Below, piece by piece: positions 53,208 through 64,000 of a stretch of DNA of 64,000 nt. The translations under genes and the position numbers were made by a program. The first letter of the stretch is position 1. Each line of letters begins with the position of its first letter. The stretch comes from Melanocharis versteri (Eukaryota; Chordata; Aves; Passeriformes; Melanocharitidae). Below the pieces are notes generated by a model that saw nothing but the letters and a program-made list of their open reading frames with translations, was not told where the DNA came from and did not search any database. The stretch is taken from assembly GCA_013397845.1 (NCBI GenBank), contig VZTG01003728.1, positions 320,752 to 384,751 on the forward strand. Direction: 5' to 3'.

Positions 53208-56200
53208 TGTTTGAACAGATTTTTATTGTTCCTGTTGATTGCCCCAACACTCACTTTCAGGCACCAGGCAGCTTGAGTTATGTTATCTGTGGGCATTTAA
53301 ACAGTACCAGCAGGTAGCTTAACTTTCCAAACTCATTTTTCCTAGAAGGTAGAATGCCAAATAACTGTTTGGAGAGACATGAAAATGTAAAAAGAATGAT
53401 CTTATCAGTTTTGTTAATTCAACTTGGTTTAATAATTGCCATTGACTTGTTAGATATATTAAGTTATAAAAATATTTTTATATGGACTGACACCTCTATT
53501 TTCATTCTTTTTGTTATTGCCTGATCACATACTATAGGAAAAATGGCTCTGTCTGGGCTAAATGCCCAGAACATTTGAAGCATCTCATACTGAAACAATA
53601 GTAGTCTTTGTTGAACACCATCTGCTAGCAGATTTTTTTTCTAATCATTGTGTGTCTGCTAATACAGATGCACTGCACTTCCACAAGAGTGGAATTACAT
53701 TTACGCTCAGACTAAATACTACTCATGTAAGAAGTGTTTCATTTCACATAATGACTGAGCTGCAGTTATATTGACGCAACACACACAAGATAAGCATGTT
53801 ATATGTAACCAGATTATTCAGAAATATTTGCTTTTGCTCTTTTGATTTTTACACAGTCATCATTCATTCAGTACCATAAATCTTACCTTTCACTGATCAT
53901 TTGTGTTGAGAATTTGTTGGTATTTTTCATGACTCTGTGTTTCTTCACTAGCTATTATGGGTGAACTGACTTGGCTAAATTACGAATCAGACAGAAAACA
54001 GTATATGAATAAAAATATGCAGACACTAAATAATTGTTATCTGCAGTAAGAAAACAGAAACACATTAACAGATTTATAAAAATTAAAATATGGGCAGAAA
54101 TGAACTCTGCCTTGAAAAGTGCAAGAAAAAATCAAGGAAAAGTAGTTAAAAGTGCAGTTAGTCAATAGGAAAAACCAAGTAGTAACATGAAACCCATAGA
54201 CAATGCAAACAAAACTAATTAAAGACAGCACTGTGGCTATATTCACAGTTCTCTCTAAAAAATTTTGTAGAATTAATATTCTGATCATACCAGTCCTGGC
54301 TGAAGTTCCACTGCAAAAATGACATGACAAATGTTAAACTGATTTTTGGAACAGCTAAAAAGGGATAGTTCAAAATTTGTAGCAAATGATTTTTAAAGCT
54401 GGATGAAGAAAACGTAGAAGATCTACTAGGTTACTTAGTTTACCTCCTTCCTCATTTCTGTAAGACTCATACCACTTTCTGGTACTCTTAGTATAAATAT
54501 CTGAAACAATCATTTCCTTATGTTTCATAATTTGGAAAATATTTCTGATATCCAGTTCAAATATTCTGATTCTCCCTTCCTTTCAGCATCTTGGAACTTT
54601 TCTGGTTTTGTTCTTTGAAAACTCGCGTAAGAAATATGCTATTTTACATCCTCAGACATGAGTAGACACGAAAGCTTTAGAAATGACTTTGTGTCCACTC
54701 ACCAGTTATAACTGCATATATACTCAGACAATCACAAATACAAAATAAAGCATATTAGCTTAACATTAAACTACAATGTCAATTACAGCTTCTCAAGGCA
54801 ATTGATCTTGTAGTTGCACCATGTCAATTCAACTGTTAAGATTTCGGTAAGCCAAGCCAGAAGGCACTTGGTTAAGACTATATTCAGTTGTATTTCTAAA
54901 CTGAATGGAATTCAAGAAATAATGAAAGTAGCATGGAAACAGATTTAGAAACAGATTTTCTGTCAAGTTTAGTACTCAAAATGCATTAAAAAACTAAAAT
55001 GGATAACTGGCTTCTTTTAAAGTTTCCTTATTCTTCAGTAAGCACAGTAAAAAAAGCAATTTGTAAAGAAAAAGCTATACAGCTATTTTCATGATCTTAC
55101 AAATCAATTAGTATTTCTAGTGAACAAAACCAGAAATTTCATAATCCACAATTCTCCAATTTTTGGAGGTTGTGGCCATTGGAAGACAAACCCAGTACCA
55201 AAGCAATATTACATATATTTTAAGTCTGGTACTCTGTGAGTAGCTGATTAATATTCTATATAAATGCCTTCCACAACATACTCCCAAATGAGTTTACTAT
55301 TTACACCACCACATCCTTAAAATTCTGACTTCCAAGACAAGGCTGCTGTTCATATTTCATATAATTTAGGTGAGGAAAAGTTAGTGTCCATTGTACTATG
55401 AAGTAATAATGTATTAACAAATACACTACAGGCCTGTAAAGGCTTCTCCAGCAAAATATTATACATAATTTTTAAGCGCCCTGTATAAAATAATCTCCCT
55501 TGCATATCTATCCTCAGAAACGATCAAGCAATCATGAACCATTGCACATTTTGTTTAAAATAAGCCTTACAAGAACAAAACATAGAAAGAAAAGATAAAT
55601 GATTTCTACTACTGTCATATATTGCAGAACATTTCACAAGTCAAACAAAGCTTTAATAGCAAAGCAAGTAATACGTGAAGAAACTTTCTTGTAACTCATT
55701 ACTTTCCAAAGAATTTCCCTACCTCAGAATCTTTCCTCAACACGGGACTTCAGTAACAGCCAATACCTTTTTTAAGTGATCCACTGAAGCGATTACTATA
55801 CAAGAAAGCACTAATAGGAAATCATCAAGTTAAAACCTGGCAAGTAGTTTTTTTTAAAACTGTGTATATAACAGAAGCCCTTAAAAACCAGGAACAGTTT
55901 ATTGGATTTTGGTAGGCATAACATGATGAAAGTGTTCCCTAAACCATGAAAATATGGAACTATTAATTGCATGTTCAGAACATTTTTAAAGTACATTCCA
56001 TTTAAAAAGTGCACATTGCAAATAAAGAAAAATTGAACTCCACATTTATATGGAAGCTGCTGTGCTCATGTGTTTATGTCCCACAGCTACATAAATATAT
56101 CATTCATACAGGTTGCCTCAACCTGCTCTCAGGGTTTTTTTTTTAAAGCTTGTTCACACCTTCTTTTGCAGGCTTTCTTTCACAGAAAATCTATTTTTTC

Positions 56201-59200
56201 CTGATAATGAAACCTGCACTAGGCTGGCAGCTAGCCAGTTCTTCCACGCACTGTTTCTGTAGGTACTTAACATGACTTTGTGTAGCACGGATGCAGGGAA
56301 AGAACTACCCTTTTTCCCTCACAGGAGTAAAATTGATTTGTCTTGTCCTCAACAGCTTCACTTCTGTGTCTGTCTTGCAGCGCAACTGCAAGAATCCACC
56401 AAACTCTCCTGTTTCACTGTGATAAGAAAAACACCAACGAGATGATTTCTGACATTAACACTTAAAACTAAAAAGTACATGAAAAATTAAATATCCAGTA
56501 AATCCAGTGCTAGCATTTATTTTAAGCACGAAAATCCTTGATACTTACTTGGTTATTCATCATAGTGAGACATTAATGTGTTTGACATCAGTTTTGGCTC
56601 ATGGCTCATGAGTTTTCCAGTAGATACTCTTGCAACAGTTTTTCCTGCCTTTCTACCAGTCATTTTTCTTTTCAGACTGTTCTACCATCTTCTTTTTCCT
56701 TTTAACAATCCACCCTTATGTAAACTATTGCCAAATACTGTCTTTTGTATATTTGCATTATCAGTCTTGCGAAAGATTAAGCACTTGTTACAAAGAATGC
56801 AGCAACCTTCAAATTACACATTATTGCACAATTTTTGATCCAGTATAAAACATAAGAAAAAAAAGATAATAGATTCATTTAACATTTCTGACTGGTATAT
56901 GAGGTACTGAAAAGCCATACTGTGTATACTTTTATCAATACCTTTCCTAAAACTACTTTAAAAGTTAAAAAGAAGGATTAATTCATTAAGAACAAGTTTT
57001 TCCACAACTAGTTTAAAGTATGCAAAAGATTTAAACCAGCAGCATCAGAAGTACTACTTCTTCCTACTAAAGTACAGCCATGTCTTTCAGTTTTCAGTCT
57101 TCACGTCTGCCCTTCCTACCTACCCCTGACACTAAGCAGATAGGTCAGAACCCTGTGACAAATGAAAGTAATTTTTTTAACATCTCTAAGAAAGCAGTAA
57201 AATTGCTCAAGTAGGGCGGGCAAAATACTTCATATAGAGGAATACACAACTTCTTAGCTACATTTCACGGAGTATAGCATTAGGAAAGAAAGCTGTCTTC
57301 TAACTACTTCATTTTCCTGCACCTTATGATATTCAGCATTTTCTACACAAAGGACTTCATACTAACACAGAACAAACACCGCCTTAAAAATTGTGGTGGT
57401 ATGTTTCTCTAGAAAGCAAAGCAAGGTAGTGAGGGCCTAGCCAGTAGCAGATGTCATATAAATACCACTAAAATACAGCATCAGATCTATCAAAAAACCA
57501 AACAAACTAGAAAATTATGTCATTTGGAGAGAGGCATAGGTATTAACCGCATCCACACCCCTGGCAGTATTTGGTAAGGTGTTACCTTCAGGCTAAGTAG
57601 ACTGCAGAAATACAGCTTAGGTTCACAGCTCCCCAGAAATATATTCTAGAGCATTTAGGAAAGAAAAGATGAGTGGATATGTAGTTTTTAACCCTAAGTT
57701 TCAAAGATGCCTCCTTAAAACAGAAAATTGATTACAATAGTATTTTTAAGGTAAGGGAATTTACTGCTTCTGGAGAGGACTGATGCCTTGAAGTTACAGA
57801 AGTATAAAGAAAAGTATTAGATTTGAGAGTAGAAAAGAAATACAAAATGAAATTGACCCTAAGTGATGATTAAAGTCTTGTCTTCCTTTGCATTAGAAAG
57901 GACAGCATAAGAAAGAAGAAAATAATGTCAGTTCTTGCTTTTTTTCTTCACAAGAGTGTGCTAATTGGTATATTGGTGTAACAGAAACATACAGAGTCTG
58001 CCTTGGGTATAGGTACTAGAAACAACTAGCTCGAAAAGCTACCCTGGCATTCAGTAAATCGAATGTGGCAACACCACATGTTCACCGTTGATTATATTTG
58101 TCCAACAGGAGATCAATCTCACACAACTGTGTAAGACTGTGTGTTTTGACTCCAATTAGACTCTACGAGCACAAGGAATAAGAAAATTTGGGTTTACTAC
58201 AGACAAGTAAAAAGACTTCAGGCAACTGCCTTTCATGCATCTGCTGTGGTGTTAAAGAGTAAGTCACTGCATTCCCATAACAGTCTAGCTTTGTACAGAA
58301 ATACTTCTCAGCTCCTCCCCCACACACTATATTGCTTTCTATTTTCCTGCCCCTTCTTTTTTGTCTGGATTGAAATTCTGTGATAAAATCCAGATAGAAA
58401 CTAAAACTTCATCCTCAAAAGCCTCCTGTGTTACTCATCCTCTGCCATAATATCCACAAACCCCCAACTGATACCACGCGTAAGCAGATGTCAGTCTATA
58501 GCCCCTTCTGTCCTCTTACTTTTCCCACTGTCTTTCCCTACTCCCACTTATCAAAACAGTAAACAAGAACAGCAGAACTACATAAATTTCTAAAGACAAT
58601 CTTTTGATTTTGTGCTCAGTATCTGTATGTTGCATTTATACCCCAACCCCACTTTTCTAGCTTGGAAATACACTGGCAGACTGTATCCCTTCCATGCTAA
58701 GACAGGATCCAGCTTGAAATGGCACGAATACAGTTACATATATGGTGGTATTGACACCCTCACTGTCAATCACCCTCAAGACTATCAAGAGTGATGAAGA
58801 ATAAATTACTTTTCTTTTTAAAAAACAACTTTGCTGAGTGCTTAAAGATCAGCAGGAATATTAAGCATAATTTTAAAAATCATTGTCAAGAGACCATCTT
58901 CCAAATGGGCAACACTATCAAGTGGCAATAAAGAAAGAACAACCATTTACAATTTCTACATGCTTATTTTGTTAAAAATAAGCATGATCTATCACCAGAT
59001 TAGATTTATATTTACACACATACAGAAAGTAATCTTTTTCTCCAGTTTTAATTGCCAAATGCCTTTAAATATGAATACAATAACTACATGAACAAAAAGA
59101 CATATTTATACAGAGTAGATTATGTAAATGGAAAAAAACAACCCTGCAGTTCAAATGCACATCAGGAAAAAATATTTCAGGGACCAAATTCAGTGCAGTG

Positions 59201-61847
59201 TCTACATCATATTTTAAAAAGTTAATGTTGGAACAATAACGGAATACAGCTCATGGTGTTAGTCTGGAGGAAGCTACTTTTGGGAAAACTGGCAGTCTTG
59301 CATTCCATGCCAGTGCAAACCAAGCTGGTTTATGCAGGCAAGGAATGGCTTTAGGAGTTCTTTAGGAGAAAAAATTAATCTGGTTGAGGGGGGAAAAAGT
59401 GATTTTGAAAAATTCTGCACAGCAGACTCCTAAACATTATTTCTAAGAATGAAGACACTACATTTTAGAGATTGGTAAATACATACAGAACATGTTTAAG
59501 TTGCAGTAGGAGTGGAGACCCACTTGCTCCGTTGGGAAATGCAGTAATGATTTTGTTTGTGAAATTGTAAGTTGCAATAGTTAGCTCACAGCTTGATATC
59601 TCATCAGACAGACTAGCAGTCAGGAGAATAAAAGGAGCATATATGTTCTCTTACATATACCCCAAACCTGCAAAGGTGTACATATTAAGTAATGGGCAGA
59701 GGGAAATAAAGGACAAAAATAGAATTCCTTAATCAGTACTTCTTAACTGAATAGTTCTTAGTATTGAAGACGCACAGATTCCATAAAGTATTCTGAGGTT
59801 ACTGCTACACACGCATTTTTACTCATGTTTCAGGCCTTTGTTTGGGTGGGTTTTGTATTGTTTTAATTTGGGGGGGGTATAGGTATCACATATTTGTTCT
59901 TGAAAAATTCACAATCCATGATATCACTTGCAGATGAGTTTTACTGCTTGGTGTCTTATCTGTTTTGAATTCAAAAATTAAACTTAGACTGAGTTGAACT
60001 GATTTTACATATTTAATATTTTCAAATATAGAAACAATGAAAGAAATAACTAGCTCTTCTGCTGTTCCTGTAATTGGAAGCTTCTGGCTTGTCTATATTC
60101 CTTTTCATGACAGTTAGATTAACTTAATATCACGCAGCTTTTTCATGCTATCTTTCAATATAGATGAGCAAGAATTATATGCAAAGAACTTCAAGTCAAT
60201 AAACTAAAACATAGTAAGCTAAGGTTTACAAAAATGCTTGTCTGGAAATGAGTGCAAAAACATGTGACAAAACAGTGAATGTTAACTGCCTCAAGGCATT
60301 GCTCACTCAGACTCCCTCTCTTCAGACAGTGTTAGCAGTCTTTTTCTGACCACACCTGTCCCACAGGAGTCTCCAGTGGAGTAGTGATGTTATGTTTTAG
60401 TCTCAATTCATGAGAAGAAAAAAGCACCCTTTCATCTGCTTGGGGGGCATATAAAAGACATTTGCAGCACACATAGTGAGTTTTCATTAAAATGCATCCT
60501 TTTCCTCTAACTTCATTTCCTTAAGATACCTCCAAAATACTTCTCTCACCTCCATCCTGTGCTACATGTTTATGTATTTCGTAAGAAGTTCTAAGACTTG
60601 GACAGTGTTTTGTCTGTCTCCAGTTTCAGTCTTAACAAGCCTCTCCTCTTACCACACAACCCAGAGCCTGGCCTTTTGAATTCAATGAGTCAGCAGCTTT
60701 TACCAGCCACTGAAATGTTTGCAGAGCATGCTATGTCTCCACCAAATGGTGAACTGTATGCACTGCATGAAAAAACGATTACCAGAATTTACAAAAAAAG
60801 GCAAATTGAGCCATTACCTACTTCCATTTAAGCTCATTAAATATTTAAAGCAATTTGTGAATCTTGTCCTAAGTTTTAGAACTCACACTACTACAGCTGA
60901 ACTGTCGCAATTTTTTTACTTGATGCCAGTGCATAAGCTAGTGATAAACCACACACAGAAGCTGCCAACTTTAAGCAGAGTCAATGCCTAGCACCAAAGG
61001 AGAGAAACAGATACTGGCCAACCATGTAACTCCTCGTTACGTGATCTCAAGGATTTGCACTGAACCATTCATGATTAACCCATAATAATTTTTAATAACA
61101 ACAAAAGAAGTAATTGTTAAGGTATTTTATATATATGAAAACATTTGGATCAACAACTAAATGAAGGAATTGTTATTTGACTTCAGGGAAAAGGGTGAGG
61201 AAAAACATTACAAAGACTGCTATATCAAACAACTTTTATCCACACACAGAGAGGGATTAAAAGAAAGTATTAAACAGAGCTATAACACATTAAGATCCCA
61301 ACATTTTAATGAAATGGTATTTCAGATGACGCTCTTCTACTTTTCCAAGAGCATGATTACATATTGATGTAAAAAGTCAGTACACTGTGAAGAACAGTGG
61401 ATCAACAGTGAATCAGACAATGAAATCAGTACAGTTCAACACTCTAGTGGAAAATATAAAGGGCTAAGACACATGAACTCACAGAAGCAGTCCTCATAAA
61501 AATAGAAAAAGATACCAGCATTGCACAAAGGATCCCTGTTTAGAAGCATCCATATAAGCTGGATTCTAGGAAAGGGCCATCTGAAAGAACAGGCCACAAA
61601 ACTAGCAAAACCAGAAATATATTGCTAAACAGTTCTGTTTGACCAAGACAATTGTTAGTACCTTGAAGTTCAGTAACTTAATAATTCAGTAGGAAAAACA
61701 CACACACCCACAAAGGTATTCTGCTGCTGGAAAACATATTTGTATGTGGAGTAATTAAGAGACACAATGGAAGTACCATTACTCTGAATATTTTCTTCTC
61801 AACACGATTTTAGAGAATATGAAAGAGTATAATCCCCCTCTGATGAG

Positions 61848-61900
61848 ATGACAGACTAGATGACCTAATATATCCCTTCTGCATTTAGATTACATGAATT
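61848..61900 (+). mobile_element. Possible CR1 3' tail remnant, plus strand
   Basis: 'agactagatgacctaatata', 'tcccttctgcatttagatta' and 'catgaat' match the 'gactagatgacc...gtcccttc...attctatgaat' end of CR1 elements. It is only about 50 bp, so the assignment is tentative. Confidence 0.4.
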
Positions 61901-63260
61901 TACTGCAACGTCCTTATTTCCAGTAGGAATGATCCCACATTCCAAGTATTAATTGATAAGACACTAATTGTTATAATTGTCTAACTGATATAATTGACAT
62001 TACTGAAACTTACAGAATCAATATACATGGAGTATTGAAAACCCTAGGAGGAAATCAGTGACTAGAATTCTAGTTAAGAAAGACAGTGTAGAGTGAAAGA
62101 AAGTCAGGAAAGTGAAATTATTTTAAAATGCTTTTGAAGCTGAAGAGCTTTCTAGGCCCGCAGACCAGCCTGAAAACTAAAAAAACTGAACATCCTGCAA
62201 ACAGAATATTTGGAGATGCTGTCTACGAAACAAAATCCCAAACCAAAAAGTGCAACACTCTAAAACTATCTTTTAATAAGGCACTGAGAGAAAAATCAGA
62301 AATTATAGTGGAAGTTCTGATGAAAATAGCTTAAGGAGTATTATATGACCTTTTAATCATTGATATTGCATCCAACACAAAGTATTTTGGACTTCACTAA
62401 GAGATGAAGGTTAGTTGGTTTTTGAATTGAGAACGACTGCCTAGAGACCACTGATCACAAACTAAAAAGAAAGAGAAAATAAGAGCAAACTGGCTCACAA
62501 GCATATGAAAACAGTGTGACATTTGAGCTGGTTCTCTGACACTGATAAAAATTATAGAAGGATTGTAGAATTATTACAAAATTGAGAATACTAGAATGCA
62601 AAGAAATTGTGATTGCATTTGAAAATTCTTAAAGACATAAGTTAGTTAGCCCCAAATCACAATTCTGCAACACATATAAAGGACAACACTCGTAGGAACC
62701 CCAGACTGCTTCACTAGGAAAGTGAATGCTGCAACTCAAATTGAAAAACACTACATACAACAATGAGGGATATGAACACATAAATAAACACCTCTCCATG
62801 TTTGGCAAAAATCACAATCATGCTACACAAAGATGGTGCACAATTTTTCAGTCCATCAGTTGTAAAGGAAGTTGTTAGAATTCAGTGGAATAATAAATAC
62901 ACTTTAATCTGTCAACTTCTATTTAAATTTCCAAAAGGATTAGTTGAGTGACTCTTTGTCACCTCATCTTTTGATTTATCATACGAAAATTAGAAGACTG
63001 AGAATATGCCAGTCTTCGCAAAGTGATTTAGGATTACCCAGCAGTTTTATTGGCCAATTGCCTTGGTATCAACAAACTAGTAAATATGAGAAAAAAAAAT
63101 GAGAAGGAAAAACAAAAAGTATTTTGTAAAAACTAAGTGATAAATTTTCCATTATTAAAGATGTGTATGGAAAATACGTCTTATTTAACAATCATAACTT
63201 CATAGGCAGCACAGAAGAGAGCCGGAAAATTGCTCAGCTACTGAAGAAAATACTTTGTAT

Positions 63261-63461
63261 AAAGAATCATAGAATCAGGAAATGCTAAAGGGTTGAAATG
63301 AACCTTAATCATCTAGTCCCAACCACTCCCCACAGAAAGGGACAACTCCCACTAGACCAGGCTGCTCAAGGCCTTGGCCAACCTGGCCTTGAACACTCCC
63401 AGGGTTGGGGCATCCACAACCTCCCTGGGCACCCCGTTGCAGTGTCTCACCAACCTCACAC
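63261..63461 (-). mobile_element. CR1 LINE 3' end, minus strand, interrupted by an LTR
   Basis: 'aaagaatcatagaatcagg', 'gggttgaaatgaaccttaat', 'catctagtcccaaccactcc', 'actagaccaggctgctcaag', 'ccaacctggccttgaacact' and 'ctccctgggcaccccgttgc', to 'ctcaccaacctcaca' are the antisense CR1 3' landmarks in order. The match ends abruptly at TGTTGTGG. Confidence 0.93.
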
Positions 63462-63790
63462 TGTTGTGGTGGCCTCTTATCGGACTACCGGCCCAAAGCC
63501 AGGACCTGAAGAGCCCAGAAGAGTCCACTGGGACTTAGAGGAAACCCCCCTCTAAACCTTTTCCCTAGGTGGTTGTTCCTCTGATATAATTCCCGGGTTA
63601 CCTGTCTGTTAACAGTTCTCCCCTCCTCATTTACCTGTTATAGGTCCATTCACTAAGTTACACGCCCCTACTCGATTTTAACCGGTCAGTACTCCGCAAC
63701 CCCACCTATTCTGTTGTACTATATAACAGGCTGCTCACTGTGCCTGGGGTCTTTTGCCTTAAGCTCTCAGGCGCCCAGGAGCTGCGTCTC
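63462..63790 (+). mobile_element. ERV LTR (5' portion), truncated by assembly gap
   Basis: Begins TGTTGTGGTGGCC immediately after the broken CR1 and is GC-richer than its surroundings. A clear TATA box (TATATAA, 63720-63726) lies about 260 bp in, followed by 'cactgtgcctggggtctttt' and 'gccttaagctctcaggcgcc', as expected for a U3-R boundary in plus orientation. The sequence then enters the N run, so neither the LTR end nor any internal ERV region can be seen. Confidence 0.75.
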
Positions 63791-64000
63791 NNNNNNNNNN
63801 NNNNNNNNNNNNNNNNNNNNNNNNNNNNNNNNNNNNNNNNNNNNNNNNNNNNNNNNNNNNNNNNNNNNNNNNNNNNNNNNNNNNNNNNNNNNNNNNNNNN
63901 NNNNNNNNNNNNNNNNNNNNNNNNNNNNNNNNNNNNNNNNNNNNNNNNNNNNNNNNNNNNNNNNNNNNNNNNNNNNNNNNNNNNNNNNNNNNNNNNNNNN
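63791..64000. other. Assembly gap (run of N)
   Basis: All bases are N to the window end. The gap begins inside an LTR, as often happens when near-identical LTR or proviral copies block assembly. Confidence 1.

Larger units (their letters stand above)
8090..63790 (-). other. CWC27: CWC27 gene, 3' part (last four coding exons, introns, 3'UTR)
   Basis: Minus-strand gene whose last four coding exons lie in the window and whose 5' part continues past the right edge. CWC27 is a nuclear protein of the activated spliceosome with an N-terminal cyclophilin-type fold; its C-terminal part is known to pair with CWC22. The window encodes about 157 residues, roughly the last third of the approximately 472-residue vertebrate protein. 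The exons are 98, 110, 104 and 163 bp and their phases interlock (split codons after exons 1 and 3, phase 0 after exon 2). Each internal boundary has AG/GT dinucleotides and an upstream pyrimidine tract. Right-hand limit set at the N gap; it is not a gene boundary. Identification rests on near-identity of the translated exons to the CWC27 C-terminus as I know it. Confidence 0.95.
37679..63790 (-). other. CWC27: CWC27 intron, at least 26 kb, continuing off the right edge
   Basis: No further CWC27 exon was found between the EELRKEARQ exon and the N gap, although the preceding exon (in human ending ...KKSVSR) was looked for on the minus strand. Contents noted: CR1 pieces at 38276, 41397, 46950, 61848 and 63261, a 25-nt T run at 44339, AT repeats at 52371, an inverted repeat at 53162, and an exon-like sequence at 40687. 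The other stretches hold nothing I can name. Confidence 0.75.

Noticed and set aside
56375..56420. Possible small plus-strand exon after tgtctgtcttgcag
   Set aside because: About 45 bp with a weak donor and no recognisable peptide; easily chance in AT-rich intron.
59870..59877. Run of eight G
   Set aside because: A single run without neighbouring G runs; no quadruplex pattern.
63298..63555. 85-codon plus-strand frame at the right end
   Set aside because: It runs across the antisense CR1 tail into the LTR; not a gene.

Overview
This is vertebrate, almost certainly avian, nuclear DNA. It is AT-rich and intron-dominated, with canonical GT-AG splice sites. It carries 3'-end fragments of CR1 LINEs of the types common in birds, including their characteristic 'agaatcatagaat' tails, and avian-type endogenous-retrovirus LTRs. 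There are no bacterial-style genes, operons, CRISPR arrays, tRNAs or rRNAs that I can see. Nearly all open reading frames of 60-140 codons are chance frames or lie inside repeats.

The one gene I recognise is CWC27 (spliceosome-associated cyclophilin-like protein, also called SDCCAG10), on the minus strand. Its last four coding exons lie at 37581-37678, 28520-28629, 25638-25741 and 8341-8503, in transcription order. They join in phase and encode the conserved C-terminal coiled-coil and tail region, ending at a TAA at 8341-8343. A 3'UTR of about 250 nt and a good poly(A) site follow near 8090. I found no further upstream CWC27 exon, so the cyclophilin domain lies beyond the right edge and 37679 to the right edge is treated as one long intron of more than 26 kb.

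Layout: 1 to about 3.7 kb may be the 3'UTR of a convergent plus-strand gene. In other vertebrates the neighbour in this position is ADAMTS6, but no coding part is visible. 3.7-8.1 kb is intergenic. 8.1-25.6 kb is the CWC27 last exon plus its last intron, which is the most repeat-rich stretch: four or five CR1 pieces, an ERVL-like solo LTR, and a second LTR nested in a CR1 with a single N at the junction. 25.6-37.7 kb holds the other three exons and two introns that are nearly repeat-free. 37.7-63.8 kb is intron with scattered CR1 scraps. At the right edge another CR1 is split by an LTR that runs into an assembly gap (N from 63791).

I did not find a previously undescribed biological system. 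The items most worth a second look are the perfect 18-bp hairpin at 21318-21357, the rearranged LTR/CR1/N locus at 20251-21206, the G-quadruplex motif in the last CWC27 intron, and a small exon-like sequence at 40687-40764. All coordinates were read by eye. Repeat names are given at family level only.
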